From Candidatus Magasanikiibacteriota bacterium (GTDB taxonomy: Bacteria > Patescibacteriota > Patescibacteriia > Magasanikbacterales > GWA2-37-8), in assembly GCA_009694865.1 (NCBI GenBank), contig SICD01000004.1, positions 1 through 44,895 on the forward strand: a stretch of DNA of 44,895 nucleotides. Reading direction: 5' to 3'. How positions within the stretch are numbered: position 1 is the stretch's first letter; every line of letters starts with the position of its first letter. Position numbers and translations under genes: made by a program. The notes below the pieces were generated by a model. The model ran no database searches. It was not told where the DNA came from and saw only the letters and a list, made by a program, of their open reading frames with translations. Shown piece after piece: positions 21,240 to 30,699 of the stretch.

Positions 21240-24104
21240 TTATCCTCCATGGCATTGCTTGAATTTCTTTGGACGGCCGTCCGGGTGTTTCGCTCCGCAA
21301 TAACACGGGTCATTACGACCGATATCTTCCCCGGTTGGAGTTTTTGGTTTCGCGCTAGAATAGACAATTTTCGCGCCGCTTCCCTCGCCAGAATTTGACG
21401 CGCCTGGGCCAAACGCGCCGCCAATATCCGAATCACTCGCGCCCTGCAAAATTAAGTTACGCTGCTGCATCACGCTCGGAGCGAGGTCAATGCCTAAACT
21501 CACCTTATATATAGTGTAGACCACTTCCTTTTGTATCAAACTCAAAAGCTCATTAAACATTCGATACGTTTCTTTTTTATATTCAACCAAAGGATCACGC
21601 TGACCATACCCGCGGAGGCCAATACCCGTCCGCAAATAATCAATGGCCACCAAATGTTCCACCCATAAATTGTCAATCGAACGAAGCAAAATCTGCTTTT
21701 CTATCTCTAGCATCATCTCTGGATGTGGCACTTTTTTAACTAACAAATCATCGTATTTGGTATTGGCTAACTGGGAAAGATACTCGATAATTTTGGTACG
21801 CTCTTCCACGTCTTGAAGTTTTTGTTGGTCAGGGCGGCTAAACAAGAGTAGGGTATTTTTTTCCGCCTCCGCCAACGGAAAAATAGTAGCTGCCGTTTCA
21901 GCAATTTCCTTCATGTCCCAGTCACGCGCGTCCTCGGCGTTGGTGTGGAACGACACCACCTGTTCAATTTCTTGATCAATCATTTCAAAAATCATGGAAC
22001 GAAGCGTCGATAGATTTTTTTGAGCAAACGCTTCCAAAACAGCGCGCCGTTTTCCATAAATAACCTGGCGATGCCGGTTAATTACATCGTCATATTCCAA
22101 CAAGTGCTTACGGGTATCAAAATGAAAACCTTCCACCTTCTTTTGCGCAGACTCAATAATCCGCGTAATCGTACGTTGTTCAATCGGCATGTCATCTGGT
22201 ACTTTCAGCGTATTCATAACATTCTTAATTCGCTCGCCGGCAAAAATCCGCATCAAATCATCTTCGGTGGAAAGATAAAACTGCGTCTCGCCCGGGTCGC
22301 CCTGGCGCGCCGCGCGACCGCGCAACTGGTTATCAATACGCCGCGATTCATGCCGTTCCGTCCCGAGCACAAAGAGCCCCCCAGCCTCCTTAGCCTTCCG
22401 AGCCTCCCCAGCCTCAACTGGATTGCCGCCTAAAATAATATCAACACCGCGCCCGGCCATATTGGTCGCGAGCGTCACGGCCCCGGGTCGGCCGGCTTGG
22501 GCGATAATTTCGCCTTCTCGTTCGTGATTTTTAGCATTTAAAATTTCGTGTTTAATTCCCTCTTGCTCTAAATACAAACTCAATCGCTCATTTTTTTCTA
22601 CCGAAATGGTACCAATAAGTACCGGCTGGCCTTTGGCTTGAAACTCCCGCACTTCTTTGGCAATCGCTTTATTCTTTGCGTCTTCAGTTTTATAAATTCG
22701 ATCCGGCCGGTCAAAACGCTTGTTCGCACGGTGCGTCGGAATCACAACCACCTCAAGTTTGTAAATCTTGCCAAACTCTTCCGCCTCGGTTACCGCTGTA
22801 CCGGTCATGCCCGATAATTTACTGTACATACGGAAATAATTCTGAAACGTAATTGTGGCCATGGTCTGGCTTTCACGCTGAATGGGCACATTTTCTTTGG
22901 CTTCAATCGCTTGATGCAAACCTTCGGAATAACGGCGACCAGGCATTTTACGACCCGTAAACTCATCCACAATAATTACTTCCCCGTTTTCAATAACGTA
23001 ATCGCGATCCCGCTTAAATAACGCCTTCGCGCGCAAGGCCTGCTCCACGTGATGCACGGTCGCCATACCTCCTTCGGCATAAATATTTCCCACTCCCAGC
23101 CACCCTTCCATTTTTTTAATACCCCCAGCGGTGAGCGTGGACGCGCGCATTTTTTCGTCAATATTAAAATCCTCGTTCTCCAGCAATCGCTCCACCAACT
23201 CGGCATATTTGTAGTACATCTCCGTCGCCTTCTCGGCCGGCGCCGAAATAATGAGCGGAGTTCTAGATTCATCAATTAAAATCGAATCTACTTCGTCCAC
23301 AATCGCGTAATTCAAGCCACGCTGGCTCATTTCTGCCAAATCCCCCACCATGTTATCGCGCAAATAATCAAATCCGAATTCATTATTGGTTCCGTAAACG
23401 ATGTCGCATTTATACGCATCCTGCCGGCTACATTTTTCTAAATGGTCGTACTCAACCTTATACATCCCAGCTTTTTCTTCGTCATTTTCACTTTCCGCTT
23501 TGTCATCCCGAATCCCCTTCGCAGGGGTGAGGGATCTCTGTCCGTCGGTTGGTTGAGACAGAGATTCCTCGTCGCCGCGAGGCTCGCTCGGAATGACAAA
23601 CTGTTGCGCTTGATATTTATACGACACCAACAAATTTTGAATTATTCCTACACTCAACCCAAGATAGTCGTATATCTGCCCCATCCACACCGCATCACGT
23701 TTGGCCAAATAATCATTCACGGTAACCACATGCACCCCTTGGCCGCTCAATGCGTTTAAATACGCGGGTAGAGTCGCCACCAGCGTCTTGCCCTCACCAG
23801 TTCTCATTTCAGAAATAGTACCGCGGTGGAGGGCGACCCCGCCAATCAGCTGCACGTCAAAATGGCGCATCCCGGTAACGCGCCGCGCCACTTCGCGAAC
23901 TGTTGCGAAAGCTTCGGGAAGAATATCATCCAGCGTCTCACCCTTGGCTAAACGTTCCTTGAGTTCCGGAGTTTTAGCTTTTAATTCAACCTCGCTCAAT
24001 TCCAAAAGTCCTGGCTCAAAGCCATTTATCTTTTCAATAATTGGTTGGATTTCGGAAATCACCTTAACATTCGGATCGCCGAAGAGTTTAGTAAGAAATG
24101 ACAT
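21240..24104 (-). CDS. secA: preprotein translocase ATPase SecA
   Basis: A 954-residue motor that pushes preproteins through SecYEG. Walker A is in MRTGEGKTLVATLP, Walker B in IVDEVDSILIDESRTPLI, and helicase motifs include TNMAGRGVDIILGG and QLRGRAARQGDPGETQFYLS. The C-terminal zinc site is CYCGAKHPDGRPKKFKQCH. Residues about 169-215 (around VIPSEPRGDEESLSQPTD and QRSLTPAKGIRDDK) are an insertion encoded by the TGTCAT palindrome, in frame, between the Walker A and B regions. The ATG at 24104 lies at the edge of a leader hairpin; there is no SD. The gene is otherwise complete. Confidence 0.97.
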   Translation of the reverse strand: MSFLTKLFGDPNVKVISEIQPIIEKINGFEPGLLELSEVELKAKTPELKERLAKGETLDDILPEAFATVREVARRVTGMRHFDVQLIGGVALHRGTISEMRTGEGKTLVATLPAYLNALSGQGVHVVTVNDYLAKRDAVWMGQIYDYLGLSVGIIQNLLVSYKYQAQQFVIPSEPRGDEESLSQPTDGQRSLTPAKGIRDDKAESENDEEKAGMYKVEYDHLEKCSRQDAYKCDIVYGTNNEFGFDYLRDNMVGDLAEMSQRGLNYAIVDEVDSILIDESRTPLIISAPAEKATEMYYKYAELVERLLENEDFNIDEKMRASTLTAGGIKKMEGWLGVGNIYAEGGMATVHHVEQALRAKALFKRDRDYVIENGEVIIVDEFTGRKMPGRRYSEGLHQAIEAKENVPIQRESQTMATITFQNYFRMYSKLSGMTGTAVTEAEEFGKIYKLEVVVIPTHRANKRFDRPDRIYKTEDAKNKAIAKEVREFQAKGQPVLIGTISVEKNERLSLYLEQEGIKHEILNAKNHEREGEIIAQAGRPGAVTLATNMAGRGVDIILGGNPVEAGEARKAKEAGGLFVLGTERHESRRIDNQLRGRAARQGDPGETQFYLSTEDDLMRIFAGERIKNVMNTLKVPDDMPIEQRTITRIIESAQKKVEGFHFDTRKHLLEYDDVINRHRQVIYGKRRAVLEAFAQKNLSTLRSMIFEMIDQEIEQVVSFHTNAEDARDWDMKEIAETAATIFPLAEAEKNTLLLFSRPDQQKLQDVEERTKIIEYLSQLANTKYDDLLVKKVPHPEMMLEIEKQILLRSIDNLWVEHLVAIDYLRTGIGLRGYGQRDPLVEYKKETYRMFNELLSLIQKEVVYTIYKVSLGIDLAPSVMQQRNLILQGASDSDIGGAFGPGASNSGEGSGAKIVYSSAKPKTPTGEDIGRNDPCYCGAKHPDGRPKKFKQCHGG
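23503..23601. repeat. full TGTCAT...ATGACA palindromic element inside secA
   Basis: The element runs from TGTCATCCCGAATCCCC to GCTCGGAATGACA and contains an inner pair (GATCTCTGTC / GACAGAGATTC). It is translated in frame. Its borders match the intergenic copy at 34723-34803. Confidence 0.85.
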
Positions 24105-24151
24105 GATTTAGCGAAATCATGCCGCGTAACGTCCTTTGAAACGCGGCGAAA
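24103..24151 (-). promoter_or_regulatory. structured 5' leader of secA (shared with a pilin gene)
   Basis: On the minus strand a stem GCCGCGT/ACGCGGC holds the loop TTCAAAGGACGTT. It is followed by the small palindrome ATGATTTCGCTAAATCAT, whose last two bases belong to the secA ATG. AAAGGA in the loop could act as an SD for the first ATG, which opens a 10-codon frame (MISLNHVISY) out of phase with secA. The same modules precede the pilin gene at 31200. Confidence 0.65.
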
Positions 24152-24191
24152 TAACTTAAAATATCCCCATCCTTAATAGGGATTTGTATAA

Positions 24192-24220
24192 ACTATACCA
24201 CCTTTAAACAATTTTGTCTA
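24192..24220 (-). promoter_or_regulatory. sigma-70-type promoter of secA
   Basis: On the minus strand: -35 TAGACA (24215-24220), 17-base spacer, -10 TATAGT (24192-24197). It gives an 80-base leader with the two hairpins. Confidence 0.7.
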
Positions 24221-24222
24221 TA

Positions 24223-24231
24223 TGTTATAAT
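24223..24231 (+). promoter_or_regulatory. extended -10 promoter of the antiporter gene
   Basis: TGTTATAAT is a TGn extended -10 (hexamer 24226-24231). It is divergent from and overlaps the secA -35 region. The leader before the ATG at 24255 is about 17 bases with no SD. Confidence 0.6.
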
Positions 24232-24254
24232 GGAGCGGATTAACTATTATTTCT

Positions 24255-26003
24255 ATGAAAAAATTACTTCCCTATGGCGGAGCGCTCCTGGCTCTGGCCG
24301 CCACGGCAGGGCTATCTGGTTTCACCCCCGCTTTATTTCATATTTTTGAAAAAAACAGCGAGCATGAGCTCCTTAGCATCTTCTTCCAAATTGGCCTATT
24401 GTTTGTATTAAGCTTTATTGTTTTCTATATCTCCCATATTACGGCGCTACCTTCATTTGTTATCGCTATTTTCTTCGGCATCGCCGCCCAAAAAGCATTA
24501 TTACCTATCGTCACTCGCCACGAACTCCTGGGCGCGATTGTGGGATTGAGCGCCACGCTCATCCTCTTTAGCGGCGGTCTGGAAACTCCCTTTGCCAACT
24601 TTAAAAAACTCTTGGGCCGCATTATCTCGCTATCGTTTATAGGCCTGTTTATTACGGCCGCCACTTTCTCACTGGCAGTACTCTCAATTGGTCGTTTTTT
24701 AGGGGCGGAGGTGCCGCTGGTTATAGCGGTGCTCCTCGGGGCCGTACTGTCTTCCACCGACCCAGCGGCCATTATTCCCATACTCAAACGTTTACGTTTT
24801 TTTAATCGTTCCACCAAAGACCTCATTATTTCTGAAAGCGCGGTCACTGATGTTACAGGCACGCTCCTCACTATCGCCTTCCTGGCGCTCATCGCGGCCG
24901 GTACCGCTCTGCCATCGGTGGGCGCATGGTACGCTAGCATCTTTTCCGCTCACAGCGGGGTAATTGTACTGCGACAAATTGTATTTGGCATCGCTTTTGG
25001 CGTGGTTGGCTATGGATTTTTAGAACTGCTCCAGCGCCTCAAGAGGCGTCATGAGCGCGAATTTGAGGCTGACTCAGCCTTCTTTTTGTTTGTTCCGGTA
25101 ATTATCTTTGCCATTGCCGTGTCATTTGGCGGCAGCGGATACTTGGCCGCCTTTATTGCCGGGCTTATTTTTAATCTCACCGAACATCTGTACCAAACCG
25201 AGCGGTTTTTTAACCACGTTATTGATGGATTTTTAAAGCCCATGATTTTTATTCTGCTTGGCGCGCTGGTCAACGTCAATGAGTTGGTAAACTACGCGGC
25301 CGTTGGAATAGTGTCTGCCCTGGTGTTTATGGTTATCATCCGCCCCCTGGCCGTTTTTATTTCGCTCGGTCCATCATGTTGGTTGGGGCGGGAACGCTTA
25401 TCCATCAGGGATTTGCTCTTTATAGCCTGCGTGCGGGAAACAGGCGCTATACCGGCGGTTCTGCTTATTACCATCGCCAGCCTTGGCCTCCCCTACACGC
25501 AAGCCCTGGTGGCCATTGGCATGTGGGTAATTTTACTTACACTTATTATTGAACCAATTATGACCCCGGCAGTAGCTCGGCTTTTAAAAGTAGCGGAGCT
25601 TATTGAAGATGAACATAAAGCTGAAGTCGGACCTAGCCCGGTGGCGCTTCTCGGTACGCGCGGGCGATCCTTTATCAATCGGCTGCCGCGTGTGGCGGAA
25701 TGGGCAAATAAACACTCTATTAAACGAGTAATAGTCCTCTTATGCTTGGAGAACAAATTTACTGCAAAGCTCGAACAAGAAATTATCGCTGAAGCAGAAC
25801 AAGAGTTTGCTCGTCTCAACACTACCCTTCCTCACAAATTGGAATTCTCGGTTTTAAGCCGTCGCGGTTTTTTACAGACAAATATCAAAACGCTGGCGGA
25901 AAAAGATACGAGTGTAACGGCTATATTTGTAGGCCATAAAATGCTTGATTTTAGGCTAAAAGAAATTAAAAAACTGCACGCTCCTCTCTATTTCATGGAA
26001 TAA
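24255..26003 (+). CDS. Na+(K+)/H+ antiporter, CPA1/NhaP type
   Basis: A 582-residue transporter with about 12 hydrophobic helices up to residue 450. The CPA1 core motifs are SSTDPAAIIPILKRLRF (166-182) and ISESAVTDVTG (192-202), which sit at the ion-binding crossover of this fold. The usual N-D pair of electroneutral members reads T-D here. A soluble tail (residues 455-582) follows and includes IKRVIVLLCLENKFTAKLEQ, a fold that could sense nucleotides or pH. It exchanges sodium or potassium for protons at the cell membrane. The ATG at 24255 gives a good first helix. It is followed 3 bases later by the split membrane gene. Confidence 0.9.
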   Translation: MKKLLPYGGALLALAATAGLSGFTPALFHIFEKNSEHELLSIFFQIGLLFVLSFIVFYISHITALPSFVIAIFFGIAAQKALLPIVTRHELLGAIVGLSATLILFSGGLETPFANFKKLLGRIISLSFIGLFITAATFSLAVLSIGRFLGAEVPLVIAVLLGAVLSSTDPAAIIPILKRLRFFNRSTKDLIISESAVTDVTGTLLTIAFLALIAAGTALPSVGAWYASIFSAHSGVIVLRQIVFGIAFGVVGYGFLELLQRLKRRHEREFEADSAFFLFVPVIIFAIAVSFGGSGYLAAFIAGLIFNLTEHLYQTERFFNHVIDGFLKPMIFILLGALVNVNELVNYAAVGIVSALVFMVIIRPLAVFISLGPSCWLGRERLSIRDLLFIACVRETGAIPAVLLITIASLGLPYTQALVAIGMWVILLTLIIEPIMTPAVARLLKVAELIEDEHKAEVGPSPVALLGTRGRSFINRLPRVAEWANKHSIKRVIVLLCLENKFTAKLEQEIIAEAEQEFARLNTTLPHKLEFSVLSRRGFLQTNIKTLAEKDTSVTAIFVGHKMLDFRLKEIKKLHAPLYFME

Positions 26004-26006
26004 CCT

Positions 26007-26572
26007 ATGCCACCAGAACGAAAAAACCTTATACGCGATGGACTCATTATACTTATGAGTATTGGGGTTGCCGTTCTCCTGGTTACCGGCGGGTGGTTAG
26101 AAAACATATTCCATTCCATTAAAGGTTTTGAGTACATGGGCAGTTTGGTAGCCGGAATCTTTTTTACTTCTGTCTTTACCAGCATTCCCGCCGCGGCCGT
26201 TCTTGGTGAAATTGCTCAAGAAATTCAGTCATCGTGACTGCGGTATTTGGCGGGCTGGGGGCTGTGTGCGGAGACATGATTGTTTTTCGCTTTGTAAAAA
26301 ATCACGTAAGCAACGACTTTGAATATATAGTTAAATCGCTTAAAAAACAAAAACGGCTACTTTTTTTCAGAAGCCGCTTTTGGAAACTCAAGGCAATACG
26401 TTTTGTTATCCCTCTCCTCGGCGCGCTTATTATTGCGTCGCCTTTGCCGGACGAACTGGGTTTAATGCTGCTTGGGCTGTCCAAGGTAAGGATGCGCGTT
26501 TTTATCCCGCTTAGTTTTTTTCTCAATACGGCGGGTATTTTTATTATCGGAATCGTTGCTAAAAATCTGTAA
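26007..26572 (+). pseudogene. split membrane protein gene (two overlapping frames)
   Basis: The first frame (26007-26237, 76 aa) codes two membrane helices and ends GEIAQEIQSS. The second (from a GTG at 26234 to 26572, 112 aa) starts VTAVFGGLGAVCGDMIVFRF and has two more helices. In relatives I recall, one protein of about 185 residues runs continuously from a SIPAAAVLGE-like helix into a FGGLGAV-GD helix. One missing base near 26222-26230 would join GEIAQEIQ to VIVTAVFGG. So this is either a frameshifted gene, an assembly error, or two proteins coupled by the GTGA overlap. The function is unknown. It lies 3 bases after the antiporter gene. Confidence 0.65.
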
Positions 26573-26583
26573 CAAACGCGCTG

Positions 26584-26620
26584 AATTAAAACCACTCGTA
26601 AAATGTGAGTGGTTTTAATT
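26584..26620. terminator. bidirectional terminator
   Basis: AATTAAAACCACTC and GAGTGGTTTTAATT form a 14-bp perfect stem with a 9-base loop, with A and T tracts on both sides. It ends the antiporter unit and the convergent permease gene. Confidence 0.93.
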
Positions 26621-26626
26621 TTAAAA

Positions 26627-28414
26627 TTATTCCAAAATAATCCGTACCCCGCCAAACTCGCGGTACTCAAATTCATGCGAATCATGAATGGAACCGATGA
26701 ATACATAATTTAAAGGTATGTTGTTGTGCCGGGCAAATTCGTGAATAGTTTGCGGGGAAAAAGAATCTTTAACATATTTAAACTTTACCCGAAAATGGGG
26801 GAAGACGCCGGCCAACTTTAACACGGGAATAACGTGCTTAATTTCTTCGTGCTCGCCTTTATCCCCCTTACCGCAATGTACAAAGGTAATGTTGCGTCCG
26901 CCTTCGTTATGGTGCACGTACTCCAGCGCTCGAAAAATATTTTTACTGTGGTGGAGAAACACATAGTACATAATATTCTCGGCCGAATCCTCCAGGCGCG
27001 CGAAATAGCGTCGCAGAACGCCAATGGGAATAACCGTAAAAGCCCGTCGCATATTTTTATAAAAATCTTTTTTGAAAATCATGGTTAAAACTACCAAAAA
27101 AGTCGGCACAAAATACACCAAGAAATAAAGGACATTTTGCGTATCAGCTTCAATTCTGCCAATCAGCCCCACCATAGTGGTGAGAGCCGCTAACATTACC
27201 ACCACCACTGATGCTTGATACGACCGTTTAAGTTCCGGCCGGGTAAGACGCAAAACGAGGTTGCCGATGGCAAAAAGCGTCATGACGCTCAAAAAACTAA
27301 TAGTATAAACGCCGGCCAAAGACAATAAATTACCTCGAGTCAATAGTAAAATCGACGAACACAACAGGAAGAACATCAGTACAATTCGCGGATAAGAACC
27401 GCGATCATTCTTTTTTGCTAGAAAGGATGGTAAAACATTATCCATGGCCATACGATTGATAAGACCAGATACCCCAATGTAGCCAGTAAGAACCGCTCCG
27501 CACAAAACCAAAAAAGCATCAATACCAATCAGACCAAGCATCACGAGCCCGCCATACTGATACCCCACCGCTCCCAAGACAAAATCTTTTTCCACCACAA
27601 TTTGCGCTAAAGGCAAAATGAGTAGTGTTACCATGGCAATAAGAGGATTAAAAACCATCACGCCAGCCGTCATATTACGAAGTGTTTTGCGAAATACGCC
27701 CGGGGCCTGCTCTTCCACAAAATCAGCCGAACTCTCAAAACCGGAAATACCGAGGAGCGATACGGAAAAACCAAAAAATAACACCTGCCATAGCCCGCCG
27801 TGCGTGGCTACGAGTTGTTCGGTTGCCACCCAATTGCTGGCGGCAATCGCTCCCCCGCCGAAAAAAATAACGTACCAAACGCCAGCCAAAACAAACAAAG
27901 TCAAAGTTATGATATGAAAACTAAAAATACCGGCCGCCACTTTGGCCGAGTCGCGCACCCCCGCGATTACCAGAAGAGCAAACGCTAGCATTACGCCAAT
28001 CGTGAGAGGTATTATTAAACTACTAAACGTGATTGAGGCAAACCCCAAATTAAAACGCCCAAACAATTTGCTTAAAAAATACAATAAATACTCCACTCCG
28101 GTCTTGGCAGAAATAACCACGGTAGCCAGGTATGACAGCGCGGTCATGGTGCCGGCCACCGAAGCGGCAATTTTACTGGTAGAATTAAGGAGCGCGTTAT
28201 ACGCCCCCCCATTCACGGGCAAAGCTTCTACGACTTCTTGGTAAACCGACCGATAAAGTAAAAGCACAACGCCGACCAAGAGCAGCACCAATGGCGCGTA
28301 CATCCCAGCAAATAAAGCGGCAATTCCGGAAACATACAACGCCGAACTTAAAATATCATTACCGCAAATGGCCGTGGCGAAAAATTGATTTAGTTTATGA
28401 ATTTGTTTTTTCAT
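26627..28414 (-). CDS. APC-superfamily amino acid permease-like transporter
   Basis: A 595-residue membrane protein with about 12 helices in the first 460 residues. The start AICGNDILSSALYVSGIAAL matches the broken first helix of APC transporters, and GISGFESSADFVEEQAPGVFRKTLRNM matches the sixth-helix region. The C-terminal 130 residues are soluble (NITFVHCGKGDKGEHEEIKHV, then VKYVKDSFSPQTIHEFARH) and resemble a small nucleotide-binding-like regulatory domain. Substrate not evident. It is monocistronic, with its own promoter (28432-28440) and the terminator at 26584. Confidence 0.85.
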   Translation of the reverse strand: MKKQIHKLNQFFATAICGNDILSSALYVSGIAALFAGMYAPLVLLLVGVVLLLYRSVYQEVVEALPVNGGAYNALLNSTSKIAASVAGTMTALSYLATVVISAKTGVEYLLYFLSKLFGRFNLGFASITFSSLIIPLTIGVMLAFALLVIAGVRDSAKVAAGIFSFHIITLTLFVLAGVWYVIFFGGGAIAASNWVATEQLVATHGGLWQVLFFGFSVSLLGISGFESSADFVEEQAPGVFRKTLRNMTAGVMVFNPLIAMVTLLILPLAQIVVEKDFVLGAVGYQYGGLVMLGLIGIDAFLVLCGAVLTGYIGVSGLINRMAMDNVLPSFLAKKNDRGSYPRIVLMFFLLCSSILLLTRGNLLSLAGVYTISFLSVMTLFAIGNLVLRLTRPELKRSYQASVVVVMLAALTTMVGLIGRIEADTQNVLYFLVYFVPTFLVVLTMIFKKDFYKNMRRAFTVIPIGVLRRYFARLEDSAENIMYYVFLHHSKNIFRALEYVHHNEGGRNITFVHCGKGDKGEHEEIKHVIPVLKLAGVFPHFRVKFKYVKDSFSPQTIHEFARHNNIPLNYVFIGSIHDSHEFEYREFGGVRIILE

Positions 28415-28431
28415 ACAAAAAGATACTCAGT

Positions 28432-28440
28432 AGTATATCA
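28432..28440 (-). promoter_or_regulatory. extended -10 promoter of the permease
   Basis: On the minus strand TGATATACT is a TGn extended -10 (hexamer 28432-28437). TTGTTT lies 18 bases further upstream as a possible -35. Confidence 0.5.
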
Positions 28441-28490
28441 CAAAAATGACTTCAAAACAAAACAAAAAACGCCCCTGTCGGGCGGATTTG

Positions 28491-28515
28491 GCTGTCATCC
28501 TGAAAAAACGAGGTT
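28491..28515. repeat. degenerate TGTCAT-family fragment
   Basis: GCTGTCATCCTGAAAAAACG resembles the left arm of the palindromic element. It lies just past the response regulator gene's stop and has no matching right arm. Confidence 0.4.
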
Positions 28516-28517
28516 TT

Positions 28518-28895
28518 TTAATTCGTCAAACCAAATTTATCATGCACCTTTTTTACCAAATCAGCTAACATCCAATCTGATTTCACTAAATAGTCTCCCA
28601 CATCGTGCGTTAACGCTTCAGCCACTTTTTCTGAGTCGCTTAAATTAGTGAGGATAATAACCGGAACAGACACGCCCCATTCATCACGACGCAAATCACG
28701 GAGTATTTCCATACCACTCAAACCAGGTAGCAACAAATCTAAAAGAATCAAATCGGGATGGTGGCTTTTGGCCATCGCCAAACCCTCAACACCATCTTTT
28801 GCTTGGAGTATAACAAACCCTTCTTTCTCAAATTTTTGCGTTAAAGCCCGGAGCAAAGGTAATTCATCCTCCACGATCAAAATAGTTTTAGGCAT
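28518..28895 (-). CDS. single-domain response regulator
   Basis: A 125-residue receiver. The acidic pocket is in ILIVEDE, the phospho-acceptor is D53 (LILLDLLLPG), the threonine is in IILTN, and the lysine is in DYLVKS. It follows the histidine kinase gene at 28961 on the same strand and has a promoter in between. It could be that kinase's output partner, although there is no DNA-binding domain. Confidence 0.9.
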   Translation of the reverse strand: MPKTILIVEDELPLLRALTQKFEKEGFVILQAKDGVEGLAMAKSHHPDLILLDLLLPGLSGMEILRDLRRDEWGVSVPVIILTNLSDSEKVAEALTHDVGDYLVKSDWMLADLVKKVHDKFGLTN

Positions 28896-28925
28896 ACAAA
28901 TTATGAGACTTGTTAAATTAAACCA

Positions 28926-28954
28926 ACTGTACCACAGATGCCTTATTTCGTCAA
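28926..28954 (-). promoter_or_regulatory. sigma-70-type promoter of the response regulator
   Basis: On the minus strand: -35 TTGACG (28949-28954), 17-base spacer, -10 TACAGT (28926-28931). The leader is about 25 bases without an SD. Confidence 0.65.
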
Positions 28955-28960
28955 CGCTAG

Positions 28961-30235
28961 CTATCCAATTTTAGCTGTGGGCATGGGTGGCGTCGACGCG
29001 TCCACGGCAATAAGCTGACGGTCGCCGCCGTGAGGAGTGCTACCAATAAGTGGGATGCTGACGTAGAAAGTGGTGCCTTTATTTTCTTCCGATTGAAACC
29101 AAATTTTGGCATTGGATGCTTCCACAATCATTTTAGAAATGTATAAACCAATGCCCGATCCTTCTGTAACGGCGTGAATAGCATTTTCGGTGCGGAAAAA
29201 CTTTTCAAAAATGCGCGGCTGGACATCTTTAGCTATGCCGATACCATCATCTTTCACGCTAATCACATAGTCTTTAGACTGACCCTTAAAAAGAGTTACT
29301 ACTACCGCACACTTGCCTTCAGTCGAATAACGAAGAGCGTTGGTAAGAAGATTGTGAACAACCTGACGCATAAGTACCCCATCGAGCGGAATAAGCGGAA
29401 CTTTTTCTGGCGGCTGATTGAATATAATAGTACAATTACGAGCGCGCGCCAATGGTTCAATTTCCTTAATAATATCATTTATAAAAGGTATTAATTCAAG
29501 GGGTTTTGGCTCAATTTTAAGCCGGCCTGATTCCAAACGCGACACGTTAAGAAATTCATTAACAATCTGGATCATGCGATGACTGCCTTTATACACTTCT
29601 TGCAAAAATGATTTTTGTTCATCGGTAATTGGTCCGGTGTCACCCGAAAGCAACATTTCAATATACCAATTGATGGCGGTCAACGGGGTCCTCAGCTGGT
29701 GCGAAGCCAGTGATACGAACTCAGTTTTAGCTTCATCGATTTCTTTCTCACGCGTAATATCCCGAAATGTTACCACCGCGCCGATAATTTTTTGCTTCAA
29801 TAGCACTGGGGCGGCGGTAACCGCCGCTGGAAAACGGGTTTTGGTATCAGACCGCACAAAATAATAGGTGGTGGTCGTGGCCGAAGTAGAAATAACTTTT
29901 TGACCGGAGGACGTGGCCAGATGTATTGGACGTCTCTCTGGAGAAAGTGGCGCCCCGTTTGATTCCACCATCGGAATAGCATCGACGACATATTTTCCCA
30001 CTACTTCCGCGAGCGGTAAACCAAGCAATTCTTCGGCCGCCCGGTTCATAAGCATGATTTTGCCCACATTATCAGTCACAATCAAACCATCGCCAATACT
30101 TGCCAAAAAAACTTTATCAAGTGCTTGTTCTTCGGCCAAGCGGCGACTCTGGCGCGCCACCCCAAAATTGAAACCAATAAGCGCCCCGGCAACGGCGACG
30201 CTTATTATTAAAAATAAAAAATAAAATAACCCCAT
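28961..30235 (-). CDS. PAS-containing sensor histidine kinase
   Basis: A 424-residue membrane kinase. One N-terminal helix (residues 3-24) anchors it with almost nothing outside. A PAS domain (about 42-160) follows: VFLASIGDGLIVTDNVGKIM to VVTFRDITREKE. The phospho-acceptor is H179 in SLASHQLRTPLTAINW. The ATP-binding domain shows the N box VVHNLLTNALRYS (292-304), G1 DDGIGIA (329-335), the F box IFEKFF and G2 GSGIGLYISK (359-368). It probably senses an internal signal through PAS. Its gene ends the pilin gene run, 9 bases after the last pilin stop, which suggests it monitors or controls the pilus. Confidence 0.94.
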   Translation of the reverse strand: MGLFYFLFLIISVAVAGALIGFNFGVARQSRRLAEEQALDKVFLASIGDGLIVTDNVGKIMLMNRAAEELLGLPLAEVVGKYVVDAIPMVESNGAPLSPERRPIHLATSSGQKVISTSATTTTYYFVRSDTKTRFPAAVTAAPVLLKQKIIGAVVTFRDITREKEIDEAKTEFVSLASHQLRTPLTAINWYIEMLLSGDTGPITDEQKSFLQEVYKGSHRMIQIVNEFLNVSRLESGRLKIEPKPLELIPFINDIIKEIEPLARARNCTIIFNQPPEKVPLIPLDGVLMRQVVHNLLTNALRYSTEGKCAVVVTLFKGQSKDYVISVKDDGIGIAKDVQPRIFEKFFRTENAIHAVTEGSGIGLYISKMIVEASNAKIWFQSEENKGTTFYVSIPLIGSTPHGGDRQLIAVDASTPPMPTAKIG

Positions 30236-30243
30236 AAATCTTT

Positions 30244-30690
30244 CTAGCGGGTCACACTAATTACAGCGCCTTGTTCAGCGTTGGGAGCACTTACTGTGAC
30301 GCGATTATTGGCTGTTTTTACAATTCTATAACACACCCCATTCGCGTTACATCCACCCCCTGGATCGGTCGGCATAGCCGTCAAATATTTTTCACTAGCT
30401 GTCAAAACGCTCAAGTCGATTAGCCCGGCGCAATTGCCGCCGGTTTTACAAATTTCGGTTACAACATTAGTAATGCCCGGTGGAAGAGCGCCGTTAGAGT
30501 CAATCGCGTATTGATACACCGCATCAATAATTGTCTTAACATCCACCCGCCGCGTAGCGTTCCGCGTATCGCCCAATTGCTTGGTGGGATTAATGGCAAT
30601 AATAATGATACTGGCTAAAATAGAAATAGCCGCCACCACGAGCAAAATTTCAATTAAGGTAAACCCATGTTTATGTTCGTTGCTCATCAT
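30244..30690 (-). CDS. type IV prepilin (copy 2 of a tandem pair)
   Basis: A 148-residue pilin. The leader MMSNEHKHG is followed by FTLIEILLVVAAISILASII with glutamate at mature position 5. The C-terminal domain has paired cysteines (ICKTGGNCAG; GGCNANGVCYRIV) and ends NAEQGAVISVTR. It is about half identical to the gene upstream at 30700, with the same ending, so the two arose by duplication. It is likely a structural or minor pilin. It lies 9 bases after the first copy. Confidence 0.92.
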   Translation of the reverse strand: MMSNEHKHGFTLIEILLVVAAISILASIIIIAINPTKQLGDTRNATRRVDVKTIIDAVYQYAIDSNGALPPGITNVVTEICKTGGNCAGLIDLSVLTASEKYLTAMPTDPGGGCNANGVCYRIVKTANNRVTVSAPNAEQGAVISVTR

Positions 30691-30699
30691 ACAAAAACA

